Below are positions 45,701-50,983 of a stretch of DNA of 64,000 nucleotides, piece after piece (position 1 is the stretch's first letter; each line of letters starts with the position of its first letter). Made by a program: the position numbers and the translations under genes. The DNA is from Rhipicephalus microplus (lineage: Eukaryota; Arthropoda; Arachnida; Ixodida; Ixodidae): the NCBI RefSeq assembly GCF_043290135.1, contig NC_134702.1:83859817-83923816 (forward strand), read 5' to 3'. The notes under the pieces are model-generated. The model was not told where the DNA came from, made no database searches, and saw only the letters and a list, made by a program, of their open reading frames with translations.

Positions 45701-47838
45701 ATAGCGTGGCTCACCGTTTGCTGTCCCGGAGAGTATCTGACCGCTCCCGACGCAGCGCGCGAAAACCTCTCTTGGGAGTCCCCACGCGCGGTGCCACCGT
45801 CAACATCCGCTACCGGGTGAGAGAGTTAAACGTCACTCCGCTCTCTTAGCGTGGCAGACAGCAAAGGAGGGCAGACATGTCGGGACATGAGAACGGCAGA
45901 AAAGGCGGCAAAGCCCGCGCAAAGGCAGCGGGCTAGCCTCAATTCCCACAACATATAGCAACAATGGCTAGCCAAAGGTGCTTATTGTAGTAGGGTTGCC
46001 TACGATAAATCATACTGGTGTATTCTTCAGAGGCCTTTATCTCGCCTTCACTTTTTTCTGATGCTTATCGTTGAAAGCACTTCAGCAATCGCACAGGAGT
46101 CAGAATAATTGATCAAGTGGTTTTCTACAGTTACTGAAAAGACAGAAAACGTTTTGCAACACATTATTGTTTCGGTGTGTGGAGGGACACAATTAACAAT
46201 TATGCGACAAAAAGCTTCTTGCATCCTTAGACATTGTTCAGTTCGTCGCGGGTAGTGGCAGCAGTAGAGAACAGCGTCAGAAATTGTTGGCGTGCAAAAT
46301 GTGACCACCAGGCTTCGTGCTTCCTCCTTTACTTTTTTTCTTGCGGTTATTCTGCCCCTGGAAAAACTTCTAGAAATTGAGTGTCCTCGCTCGTGGCTAC
46401 AATCTGTACACAGTGCACGCTGTTTCAAGATATTTTTGTTGCAATAAGACTTGAGCGGAGCTGGTGCTGTTGCAAGCCTTTTTCATGCTCTAGGAGGCAT
46501 GTTTGTTTTTGTTACTTGCGGGTGCCATATTTTCACTGTGACAGTGTCTGAAATGTTTGTTGGGAAAGCCAGATGCTTTGAGAAATGTTCGGTATAACTG
46601 GATGCAGTTTCAGTGGGTACCGTGGGACAATCAATTGTGCACCAAAATATGGTTGTTATAACTGGTAGATTGTTATAAATTGATTCGTCTGTATTAATTC
46701 GTCGATCTCCATCTCTGCCACTGTATTCACAAACCCCAATTTGAGTCACATTCACCTACCCCCCCCTTTTTTTGCATGGTTTATTATTGCAGCAGCCGTA
46801 CACACCTTCACAAGCGATGGCGACCCCGCTGGTGACCCCATCGTACCACCATGCGGTAGCCACACCATCGGTGACACCGCGTTACCCACAGACCCCACAG
46901 ACTTCGTGGGCGGCTGCCCAGCAGACACCACGGGGTGCGCACACACCACGGCACACGCCGGCTGCAGCTGCCGCGGCTGCTCAAGCGGTCATCCAGGCCA
47001 ACCCCATACCCACCGTTGTGTCTGGCACCAAGTAAGTGGCAGAACCTTCTTTTAACTCTTTTCGGTTTTCTGAAATGTACGTTGAGTTTTGCTTGCCAGC
47101 TGATATATTTGGGGCTGTCGTTTGAAAGAAAGCTAATAAGGGGGTAGTTAATGGTGGAACAAAGAGGCAACACAACCTCAGAAGAGAACCATGGTAGCAA
47201 GGCTCAGGTTTTTATATAGGGAAGTCATATTAATTGGACAGCATCATGTTTAATATACACTCTAACCTCAATATCACAAACTTGGATATAAAAAAATTTC
47301 GGTTATAACGAAGTAAATAAAAAGTAGTCGTGGAGTAGATACTGATAGGAATACACCATCATAATAAATTTTTGGATATAACGAACTTGTTTTCATGTAT
47401 GATGCAACTTTGAGTGTAGTATAACAAGTGCCGACGGAAAAACCATGTAGTTAAAAAAGACGCAAAAAAGGAAGGCAACGAACAGTAATATTTAGAATTT
47501 CTCTGGCACGCAAACTTGGGATGGGCTTAGTTGATGCAAGATTAGAGTCGTTTTGTGTCTTTTTCGGAAATTCTTTTATTCTGCAGTTACCTTGCATAGG
47601 CACTGATGAAGATGTGTGACCTACAACGGTGCAAAAACACTTTTGCAGGAGCACAGGCAACCCATCAATTGCCGACTGGAAGCGCATGGCGGAGCAGTGG
47701 GCAAAACAACGCATGGAGCAGCAAGAGGCGTCAAACCGCGCAGCCGCACGTCGTACGCCTACAACTGGCGCATCGCCGAGCCCCATGATCGAATCCACTC
47801 CAGCTGGGGATGCCACACCGCTCATAGACGAGCAGTAG
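3562..47838 (+). CDS. SUPT6H: SPT6 transcription elongation factor / histone chaperone, 3' part of gene (24 exons)
   Basis: SPT6 binds elongating RNA polymerase II and histones, helps rebuild chromatin behind the polymerase, and acts in the nucleus. Joining 3562-3712, 5521-5616, 5710-5811, 7090-7233, 11908-12038, 12689-12806, 16849-16925, 18693-18828, 18940-19077, 22439-22606, 23720-23847, 24582-24747, 25892-26081, 26880-27028, 28520-28660, 29002-29108, 34973-35061, 35272-35387, 38041-38163, 38333-38566, 40112-40316, 43859-44001, 46793-47031 and 47649-47838 gives one open frame of 1,159 codons plus stop, with AG acceptors throughout and GT donors except one GC. The product follows animal SPT6 almost colinearly: core, YqgF/RNase H-like fold, helix-hairpin-helix, death-like domain, S1, tandem SH2, and a Thr-Pro-rich tail. 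Roughly the first third of the protein (acidic N-terminus, start of the core) must lie upstream. I found no earlier exon in 1-3561. The introns are packed with transposons but the exons look intact, so the gene is probably functional. Confidence 0.97.
4404..5398. mobile_element. Tigger-type non-autonomous element, TA-flanked
   Basis: Left end CAGTGAAACCTCATTAATTG; right end on the opposite strand GAGTAAAACCTCGTTAGTTT; TA at 4402-4403 and 5399-5400. No transposase motif seen inside. Confidence 0.7.
5521..5616 (+). CDS. SUPT6H: SPT6 exon b (core region)
   Basis: 32 codons. The acceptor is a pyrimidine-rich CCTTTCGTAG and the donor is CAG/GTGATT. It carries [10 protein letters not shown], nearly identical to YLKNKPVKEL of vertebrate SPT6. 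Phase 0 on both sides. Confidence 0.95.
5710..5811 (+). CDS. SUPT6H: SPT6 exon c (core region)
   Basis: 34 codons, ending [10 protein letters not shown], like FEEIKQFYYR in vertebrates. The intron before it (5617-5709) is only 93 bp. Donor AGG/GTATGT. Confidence 0.94.
6138..6712 (+). mobile_element. MITE, AAAGGGGCC family, copy 1
   Basis: Ends TTAAAGGGGCCCTGAAACA and, inverted, TTTTAAGGAGGCCCTGCAAC. It shares an internal GGAAGCTAAGCAGGGAGGGA block with the copies at 7835 (inverted) and 57875. Non-coding. Confidence 0.7.
7090..7233 (+). CDS. SUPT6H: SPT6 exon d (core region)
   Basis: 48 codons beginning [11 protein letters not shown] and ending EAQEGIIK. This matches DEFSHQVQEWN and EAKEYVIK of animal SPT6. 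Acceptor CAATTCAG, donor AAG/GTGAGG, phase 0. Confidence 0.95.
7835..8236 (-). mobile_element. MITE, AAAGGGGCC family, copy 2
   Basis: Ends TTTTAAAGGGCCCTGCAACA and, inverted, CATTTAAAGGGGCCATGCGA. The internal GCCATCCCTCCTTGCTTAGC is the reverse complement of the block in copies 1 and 3. Confidence 0.72.
8385..9262. mobile_element. Tigger-type MITE, TA-flanked
   Basis: CAGTAAAAGCTCGTTAACTC at left and, inverted, CAGTAAAAGCTCGTTTATCC at right, with TA at 8383-8384 and 9263-9264. 878 bp, no transposase remnant recognised. Confidence 0.8.
10265..10345. repeat. Fold-back repeat
   Basis: CGAGCTTATGGCACGAAAGA is followed after a short spacer by its near reverse complement TTCTTTTGTGCCATAAGCTC. 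The arms are about 32 nt with few mismatches, enough for a stable hairpin. Confidence 0.75.
10775..10850 (-). repeat. tRNA-like SINE head fragment
   Basis: On the minus strand it reads GCGTGGCTCTGTGGTAGAAC, then CTCGCCTGCCATGC, then AGGTTCAAATACCACG, which resembles a tRNA D-arm, anticodon region and T-arm. A similar fragment lies at 52188-52265. Too degraded to be a tRNA gene. Confidence 0.5.
11908..12038 (+). CDS. SUPT6H: SPT6 exon e (start of YqgF-like domain)
   Basis: Encodes [15 protein letters not shown], then an acidic linker EEDEDFD, then [12 protein letters not shown], which forms the first strand of the YqgF/RNase H-like fold. Ends in the middle of a Trp codon (TG/G), donor GTGAGG. 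The preceding intron (7234-11907) is 4.7 kb and repeat-filled. Confidence 0.95.
12689..12806 (+). CDS. SUPT6H: SPT6 exon f (YqgF-like domain)
   Basis: Completes the split Trp codon, then encodes [20 protein letters not shown] and a basic [12 protein letters not shown] helix. Vertebrate SPT6 has ALVNGEGEV and WREEEREK at this place. Donor AAG/GTAAAG. Confidence 0.95.
13484..15367. mobile_element. CAGTCGAACCC element, copy 1 (1.9 kb)
   Basis: Ends CAGTCGAACCCATTTATAAC and, inverted, CAGTCGACGGCCCCACCTAA, with TA at 13482-13483 and 15368-15369. The interior is GC-rich and closely matches the copy at 35771-37631 over almost its whole length. I see no transposase. Confidence 0.82.
15541..16526 (-). 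mobile_element. pogo-like transposon, internal-deletion derivative
   Basis: Ends TACCGCAAAAACCGGAATAT and, inverted, TACCGTAAAAAACCAGAATA. The minus-strand frame 15787-16215 carries an N-terminal DNA-binding part ([29 protein letters not shown]) joined directly to a C-terminal [16 protein letters not shown]. In the fuller element at 29647 the corresponding parts (WVRRFMRRK and [16 protein letters not shown]) are about 260 codons apart. The DDE catalytic core is therefore deleted. Confidence 0.82.
16849..16925 (+). CDS. SUPT6H: SPT6 exon g (YqgF-like domain)
   Basis: Short exon, 77 nt: [20 protein letters not shown], then VGAQS and a split Arg codon. It aligns with DIETLKKFLLNKKPHVV in vertebrates. 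Acceptor TTTCCAG, donor AG/GTGATG. Confidence 0.93.
16926..18692. other. SPT6 intron with two poly-G runs
   Basis: No gene or delimited transposon recognised. Runs of 10-12 G occur near 17603 and 18440, and a short direct duplication (TTTTGGCTTAAATGAAAT) near 17535-17590. Confidence 0.5.
18693..18828 (+). CDS. SUPT6H: SPT6 exon h (YqgF-like domain)
   Basis: Encodes [17 protein letters not shown] and [19 protein letters not shown]. The second motif is the conserved NELAILYMNSKKSE region of SPT6. Acceptor CATTGCAG, donor GAG/GTCTGT. Confidence 0.95.
18940..19077 (+). CDS. SUPT6H: SPT6 exon i (end of YqgF domain)
   Basis: 46 codons: [20 protein letters not shown], then CLKYHPLQ, both strongly conserved in SPT6. 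Only 111 bp of intron separates it from exon h. Donor CAG/GTGAGT. Confidence 0.96.
19151..21650. mobile_element. MITE of the AAAGGGGC family split by a nested element
   Basis: Left end TTTTAAAGGGGCTGTGCAAC. The right end (21560-21650; CTCTAAAAGTGTTGCAGGGC) matches the right end of the copy at 6138-6712 over about 50 bp. A different element (about 19307-21200) seems to sit inside. Confidence 0.5.
19307..21200. mobile_element. GGGGACA-family element nested in a MITE
   Basis: Left TTTAAGGGTAGACACTGGTC and inverted right CTCAAGGGGAGCCACGGGTC resemble the ends of the element at 40457-43121. Both share interior words such as TAGCTTCATT(A/G)GTTCA. Diverged; the limits are approximate. Confidence 0.5.
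22152..22312. mobile_element. Short MITE
   Basis: 17-bp inverted ends AAACCCCTTTATAAGAG and AAACCCCTTTGTAAGAG (opposite strand). 161 bp, non-coding, about 125 bp before an SPT6 exon. Confidence 0.72.
22439..22606 (+). CDS. SUPT6H: SPT6 exon j (helix-hairpin-helix start)
   Basis: 56 codons with [13 protein letters not shown] and [16 protein letters not shown]. The GLGPRKG element is the hairpin of the first HhH motif, a nucleic-acid-binding element also found in bacterial Tex. Acceptor TTACAG, donor AAG/GTCGGT. Confidence 0.96.
23142..23165 (+). repeat. Poly-T/(CT)n microsatellite
   Basis: T run followed by TCTCTCTCTCTCTCTTTC inside an SPT6 intron. Confidence 0.8.
23720..23847 (+). CDS. SUPT6H: SPT6 exon k (helix-hairpin-helix)
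   Basis: Encodes [20 protein letters not shown] and [13 protein letters not shown], the second HhH segment. Nearly identical to vertebrate SPT6. Ends in a split Ser codon (AG/T), donor GTAATA. Confidence 0.96.
24582..24747 (+). CDS. SUPT6H: SPT6 exon l (HhH to death-like domain)
   Basis: Encodes [30 protein letters not shown] and [13 protein letters not shown]. Donor AGG/GTGAGT. The repeat that I read as a solo LTR begins only 32 nt downstream of this donor. Confidence 0.97.
24780..25511. mobile_element. Solo LTR, copy 1
   Basis: 732 bp beginning TGTAGTGACACGTATCCCGA and ending AATTCCCACA (TG...CA), flanked by a 4-bp direct repeat AGGC (24776-24779 and 25512-25515). Matches 45216-45950 over its whole length with scattered differences. 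Contains a run of about 23 G. No internal retroviral-type genes lie next to it, hence solo. Orientation not decided. Confidence 0.75.
25892..26081 (+). CDS. SUPT6H: SPT6 exon m (death-like domain)
   Basis: Encodes [36 protein letters not shown] and [15 protein letters not shown]. This is the death-like (DLD) domain with the start of the following S1 strand. Ends on the first base of a Gly codon. Confidence 0.97.
26880..27028 (+). CDS. SUPT6H: SPT6 exon n (S1 region)
   Basis: Encodes [35 protein letters not shown] and PELSE. The CPFC pair and the [13 protein letters not shown] run are a strong SPT6 signature. Donor GAA/GTGCGT. Confidence 0.97.
27244..28273. mobile_element. Tigger-type element, TA-flanked
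   Basis: CAGTCAAATCTCTATAATTC and, inverted, CAGTCAAATCTCATTCATTC; the first 12 bases are identical. TA at 27242-27243 and 28274-28275. 1,030 bp, no transposase recognised. Confidence 0.8.
28520..28660 (+). CDS. SUPT6H: SPT6 exon o (S1 domain)
   Basis: 47 codons: [20 protein letters not shown], then LDNGVNGFI and NPEERVQ. An S1-type RNA-binding fold. Acceptor CATGCAG, donor CAG/GTGACT. Confidence 0.97.
29002..29108 (+). CDS. SUPT6H: SPT6 exon p (end of S1)
   Basis: Encodes [20 protein letters not shown], then [15 protein letters not shown] and a split Arg codon. The intron after it (29109-34972) is 5.9 kb and carries a nested transposon and a deletion-derivative Tigger. Confidence 0.96.
29647..31351 (+). 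mobile_element. pogo-like DNA transposon, nearly complete, nested
   Basis: Ends ACCGTATAAACCGGAATATA and, inverted, ACCGTATAAACCGGACTATA. The sequence encodes one transposase. It sits inside the older element 29320-32903 and shares its end motif with 15541-16526 and, more distantly, 2058-3162. Confidence 0.85.
29956..31189 (+). pseudogene. pogo/Tigger-family transposase with one frameshift
   Basis: Starts [20 protein letters not shown]. In order: an N-terminal helix-turn-helix (residues 1-50), a CENP-B-type domain (about 60-150; [19 protein letters not shown]), then a DDE core with [18 protein letters not shown] and [20 protein letters not shown]. Near 30765-30780 the frame slips: the first frame continues as nonsense to 31113, while the expected [26 protein letters not shown] and C-terminal [16 protein letters not shown] are in the +1-shifted frame up to 31189. 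Otherwise no stop codons, so the copy is fairly young. A genome sequence error could also explain one indel. Confidence 0.85.
33314..34623 (+). mobile_element. Tigger transposon, deletion derivative
   Basis: Ends CACTGAAAGCTCGTTAATTC and, inverted, CAGTAAAAGCTCGTTAAATC, with TA at 33312-33313 and 34624-34625. Encodes a shortened transposase at 33943-34507. Confidence 0.82.
33943..34507 (+). pseudogene. Tigger transposase remnant lacking the DDE core
   Basis: ATG at 33943, reading [20 protein letters not shown], then an in-frame TAA at 34007-34009, then [20 protein letters not shown] and [17 protein letters not shown] (helix-turn-helix and CENP-B parts). It jumps to an acidic [20 protein letters not shown] and a C-terminal [11 protein letters not shown], typical of Tigger/jerky-type C-termini. 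The catalytic domain between them is gone. Confidence 0.78.
34973..35061 (+). CDS. SUPT6H: SPT6 exon q (linker before SH2)
   Basis: Encodes a charged linker, [18 protein letters not shown] followed by [11 protein letters not shown], like KLPKDTYYDFDAEA in vertebrates. Less conserved than its neighbours, but the phase fits on both sides (AG/G and A/CT). Confidence 0.93.
35272..35387 (+). CDS. SUPT6H: SPT6 exon r (first SH2)
   Basis: Encodes [20 protein letters not shown], then [13 protein letters not shown]. The Arg in VIIRPSS is the SH2 pocket arginine; SPT6 SH2 domains bind the phosphorylated Rpb1 linker. Acceptor TTTTTTTTCAG, donor AAG/GTGAGT. Confidence 0.97.
35771..37631. mobile_element. 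CAGTCGAACCC element, copy 2 (1.9 kb)
   Basis: Begins CAGTCGAGCCCGCTTATAAC after TA at 35769-35770 and ends before TA at 37632-37633. Colinear with 13484-15367 and about nine in ten bases identical by eye. Non-coding. Confidence 0.82.
38041..38163 (+). CDS. SUPT6H: SPT6 exon s (first SH2)
   Basis: 41 codons: [20 protein letters not shown], then [17 protein letters not shown]. Acceptor AATGCAG, donor GAG/GTAGGC. Confidence 0.97.
38333..38566 (+). CDS. SUPT6H: SPT6 exon t (SH2 tandem)
   Basis: The longest exon but one (78 codons): [20 protein letters not shown] and, near the end, [19 protein letters not shown]. It bridges the first and second SH2 folds. Donor AAG/GTATGT. Confidence 0.97.
38640..39695. 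mobile_element. Tigger-type MITE with identical ends
   Basis: Both ends read CAGTAAAATCTCGGTAGAAC (opposite strands), identical over 24 bp, with TA at 38638-38639 and 39696-39697. 1,056 bp; no transposase recognised. The perfect ends suggest a fairly recent insertion. Confidence 0.85.
40112..40316 (+). CDS. SUPT6H: SPT6 exon u (second SH2, C-tail start)
   Basis: Encodes [20 protein letters not shown] and [19 protein letters not shown], the end of the second SH2, followed by a Ser/Thr-rich tail ([15 protein letters not shown]). Donor A/GTGAGT. Confidence 0.97.
40457..43121. mobile_element. GGGGACA-terminated element, 2.7 kb
   Basis: Left TTTAAGAGGGGACATGGGTC and, inverted, TTTAAGCGGGGACACGGGTT. 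The interior holds no long reading frame. Part of it (40886-41655) is repeated at 1-335. TTAA is present at both ends, but I cannot confirm a target duplication. Confidence 0.7.
43859..44001 (+). CDS. SUPT6H: SPT6 exon v (C-terminal tail)
   Basis: Encodes [20 protein letters not shown] and a Pro/Tyr/Gly-rich stretch [16 protein letters not shown]. Vertebrates have a similar AVNALPQNMTSQMFSAI segment. Acceptor CCAACTAG, donor CAG/GTAATT. Confidence 0.93.
44153..44330 (+). repeat. Source copy of a local duplication
   Basis: The segment from AGCGTGAATGTAGATGAGTA to ATAAGACCGTGAT recurs almost identically at 44524-44696, about 200 bp further on. Confidence 0.85.
44502..44743 (+). repeat. Duplicated insert with fold-back end, flanked by 22-bp direct repeats
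   Basis: AAATTAGTGACTAAGTTGAG(TT) occurs at 44502-44523 and 44722-44743. Between them lie a copy of 44153-44325 and then ATCACGGTCTTATTGTGCAG, which is the reverse complement of the end of that same source. This makes a perfect 22-bp inverted repeat with a 5-nt loop at 44675-44723. Confidence 0.85.
45216..45950. mobile_element. Solo LTR, copy 2
   Basis: 735 bp beginning TGTGGTGTACACGTATCCCG and ending AATTCCCACA, flanked by ACAT at 45212-45215 and 45951-45954. Same family as 24780-25511. No adjacent gag or pol sequence. Confidence 0.75.
46793..47031 (+). CDS. SUPT6H: SPT6 exon w (Thr-Pro-rich tail)
   Basis: The longest exon (239 nt). It encodes a low-complexity tail with many Thr-Pro pairs ([28 protein letters not shown]) and a run of seven Ala. 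Vertebrate SPT6 has the same kind of repeats (ATPLMTPSY). These could be kinase targets; that is inference. Confidence 0.93.
47258..47416. mobile_element. Short TA-flanked MITE
   Basis: Ends CACTCTAACCTCAATATCAC and, inverted, CACTCAAAGTTGCATCATAC, TA at 47256-47257 and 47417-47418. 159 bp, with GGATATAACGAA-type words. Lies in the last SPT6 intron. Confidence 0.6.
47649..47838 (+). CDS. SUPT6H: SPT6 last exon and stop
   Basis: Encodes [19 protein letters not shown] and the terminal [20 protein letters not shown], then TAG at 47836-47838. Both the DWGKMAEQW-like helix and the [10 protein letters not shown] / GDATPLLDE end are conserved in animals, which fixes the true C-terminus. Confidence 0.96.
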
Positions 47839-48236
47839 TCAACTGCCTTCAAGCTGTTTTATATGCTGCTGTAACGGACTGCCTTCCTTTTTTGATGAAC
47901 TCTGGATACTGTTTTCTCGTGACTATTTAGGTTCTTTATTTTTTTTTCTTTGGGATGATGCATTGGGGAATACGATGATGCCAGCCTCACAGCCAGGCTT
48001 GGCAGGGCCCCTTTGCAAGCTGGATCGTGTCTAGCAACTAGGTCACCGTGGCACGCTTGGGTGCTTCTCGGAGCAAAGTGCAAGCTTGGGGAAAAAACTG
48101 CATCGTGTGAAAATTGAGAAGTGATTTTTACCAGCTTGCCATGTAAATACATTTTTCACGCACAAAAGCAGGTATTTAAACTGTGTAACTTTCCTTTATC
48201 TGCATTATATGCCTCAAGTGAAACTGGTACATGATG

Positions 48237-48242
48237 AATAAA
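48237..48242 (+). terminator. SPT6 polyadenylation signal
   Basis: AATAAA about 400 nt after the SPT6 stop codon, the first good match on this strand. The implied 3' UTR is 47839 to about 48260. Cleavage position not determined. Confidence 0.6.
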
Positions 48243-48367
48243 TATGCAATGCCAATTCTGTACCCCAGTGTCTGCTTCAATGTTTGGCTCGAAAAGCCGT
48301 ACGGAGCGTTGCGTTCACTTGAGGTGCTTGTCCATATTGGAGTGGCCATTATTTAAACAAAATTCTA

Positions 48368-49002
48368 TTAAAGGGACCCTGGAATGGTTTTGGTGATTTT
48401 GCAAAACATTGGCTCGGTAGGCGAAGTCCTAATGGTCATTCACAGAATCACTTGAGCTCTTTGCATAAACTGCGTAATTTATTGCAACACTTTCAGGCTG
48501 CGAATCGATGCACATCGCTGGGACTCTTCCAAATGCATTTTGAACCGCCCATTCACAGAACGACATGCTCTGGTAACGCGACGTCATCGAGGCTGCTGAT
48601 CCGATTGGCTGTGGAATGCACCGAAGTAATATATCACCTGTCGGAGCAGATGTCAACCACTCCGTGACGTTCATCTTTGTTTCCACACGGCATGCATGCT
48701 GGCCGATGTACTTTGTGATGGCCTTTAAGATTGCATGCAACCTGTCGGCGTACAATCTTGGAGGTCCAGGCTGGGCAAAGCTCAAATCGTCAAGTGCACT
48801 TATGAGAGATGAGAGCTCTGCTATCGCCAGCGTGTCTCGTGAGTTGAGGAGGCAAGGTAGAAATTAGGAGATATGTGATATAAATTGTCCCTAGTGGCTT
48901 TGATTCACGGCGTGTCGCTAAATCTGTGGTGCGAATGGTTCGATGATGCTCTAGCCTGTACGCTGACCAAACTTCAAAAAACTGTTTCAGGGTCCCTTTT
49001 AT
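48368..49002. mobile_element. MITE, AAAGGGACCCTG ends
   Basis: Left TTAAAGGGACCCTGGAATGG and, inverted, TATAAAAGGGACCCTGAAAC. 635 bp, non-coding. The ends resemble the AAAGGGGCC family but the interior differs. Confidence 0.75.
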
Positions 49003-49487
49003 AACTGGCAGATTTGGATGATGGCGGCATATGCAAAATACCAGGCACCGGCGAGTGTATGGAAATGTGGCCCTCAAAGGTTTTCTGTTCACGTGCCTAT
49101 TTGTATGTGTCATTTTCTCAAGATTAATGCCCTCTTGATCTTGGGCTTGTCAGTGATCAACCATTTATGATGTGCCAGTCTGATTTTGTATATATACAGT
49201 AGGCTCTAAGTTAATGGAAATCTGTTAAACGGAACTGCTAGAACAAGTGCCTGCACTCCAGAGCATCTCGTAAGTGGACACTGTACATTGCATGGCAGTA
49301 TATTTTAAAAAATTGTTACATTGCACAAGGCCTGCCTTGTAATGTGTAGGCATTCCAGCTAAAAAATTTGTCTTCTGTAGCATAGTGCTTAATAAGTAAC
49401 AATTGTAGTGATGCAGAACCATCTGAAAACCATCATAGCTGGGTCACGATCGGTGGTAAAAACAAAAATTCTGTAGTTCTATTAATG

Positions 49488-50115
49488 TTATTAAATCGAT
49501 AATAGCATCGATAGTCTAATAGCAACCATGCAAACCATAAAGTTGGTTCCCCAACTGCATGCTATAAGGTGGAGCAGGCTGAAGGGCAACAATGTTGACA
49601 TGCTTGTGTTCTCTTGCAAGAATGCTTGGCTGACACATGATAATTAACGAAGTGGCCAGCTGTAGCAAAAAGGAAGCTATTGCAGATGGTGGAACTGCAT
49701 GGTTTCCAATATTGAATTTTATGATTTCAAAATAAAAATATCAAGAGCTATGCCTAATTGTAATTTAACTGGGTACTTTTGAATACGAGTTTAATGATGG
49801 ATATATTCCAGCATTTTCACTGGATAATTTATTTCTTTTCCTGAAAAAATTGCTCATAAATTAGGCAAACTAAGTATTACTGATAGTACGCTATAGCAAG
49901 TATTTTGGCAAAATCGCTGGCAAACAACAGGATAATTATTTATAGCACTATTAATAATATTATCGATAGCAATACTATGCCAATGTTAACATCAATTGTA
50001 CTTTCAAAAATTTTACCAATAGTTTATTTATAGTAGTACTATCAATGGTTTTTTTAAGCTATTGATAGTTTAGAAGAAGCTATCTATGTTATTGATAGTC
50101 TACCGATAGATTTGC
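49488..50115. repeat. Cluster of ATCGATAG / CTATTGATAG words
   Basis: AT-rich stretch with many near-copies of a short palindromic word (ATCGATAATAGC, ATCGATAGTC, ATTATCGATAGC, CTATTGATAG, CTACCGATAG). Not in register, so not a simple tandem array. Confidence 0.6.
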
Positions 50116-50189
50116 ATCACTGATGGGGAGGTTGGTCTTGGCAGCTTATGGCAGCCCACACCAGAAAAAAGGACATCAAACATTATCAT

Positions 50190-50500
50190 CAACGTTTTAT
50201 GTCCACTGCCGGACAAAAGCCTCTCCTAATGATCTTCAACCTAACCTGCTGTGCACGAGCTGATTTTATTTGATGCTTTAAAATTTTCAAATTTCCTCCC
50301 TCCATCTAACCCTTTGCTATTCAAGACTGCGCTTCCCATCGGTTATTTTCCTTTATTATCAACTGAGATATGTGCTGCCACTGTTTGTTGTTCGTGCCAC
50401 TTGGTTGCCTTTCTATCTCTTAGGGTTACTGCTATCATATTTTGTTCCATTGCACACTCGGTGGTTCTTAGCTTTTTTTCAAGTTTCTTCCTTATAACTG
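50190..50500 (-). mobile_element. LINE 3' end, 5'-truncated and decayed
   Basis: On the minus strand about 50390-50480 reads KLRTTECAMEQNMIAVTLRD and then RKATKWHEQ. This resembles the C-terminal end of the ORF2 of common tick LINEs as I remember it (KLRTAQRAMERKML-VTLRDRK). Downstream is the matching 3' region (TTGTCCGGCAGTGGACATAA). Stops and indels occur. Confidence 0.65.
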
Positions 50501-50769
50501 ACCAGATCATCTTGGCTTTATTTTAACTTTATTATATCTTAATTTGTTTTAACTAACCAAGACTCCAGGTTCCTGCTCCCCATGTTTGAACTTGCAGTAC
50601 ACAATGGTTGTACAGTGACAAAAACACGAGCTTTTTCTCTACAGATAGGGAGAGATTCAGGCCAAACACACTGAAAACAATTCAGCGGTACTGACATGTA
50701 TATTGAATGATGCAAATTCATGGCTCGCCAAGTGTGTTTGGGCTCAAATCCACTAACTACGGAGCACCT

Positions 50770-50983
50770 GCCACAGTGCTCTAGTAGTTCTGGTGCTCGA
50801 CTGAGATCAAATCTCGTTTGCAGCAGCCGCTTTTTCAATGAAGCCGAAAATGCATGAGGCCCGTGTTCTTAGATTTAGGTGCCTGTTAAAGAACCCAGGT
50901 TGTCAAAATTTCTGTAGCCCTCCACTACGGCGTCTCTCATAATCATGTTGTGATTTTGGGACGTTAAAGCCCAGCAACAAACC
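50770..50983 (+). mobile_element. Diverged Ruka-like SINE
   Basis: Matches the SINE at 56916 in the body and 3' part: GGCCCGTGTTCTTAGATTTA, GTTAAAGAACCCAGGTTGTC, CCCTCCACTACGGCGTCTCT, TTTTGGGACGTTAAAGCCC. The tRNA-like head is badly degraded. Confidence 0.8.

Noticed and set aside
46741..47055. 104-codon frame over SPT6 exon w
   Set aside because: An out-of-frame reading of the Thr-Pro-rich exon; the in-frame reading joins both neighbours.
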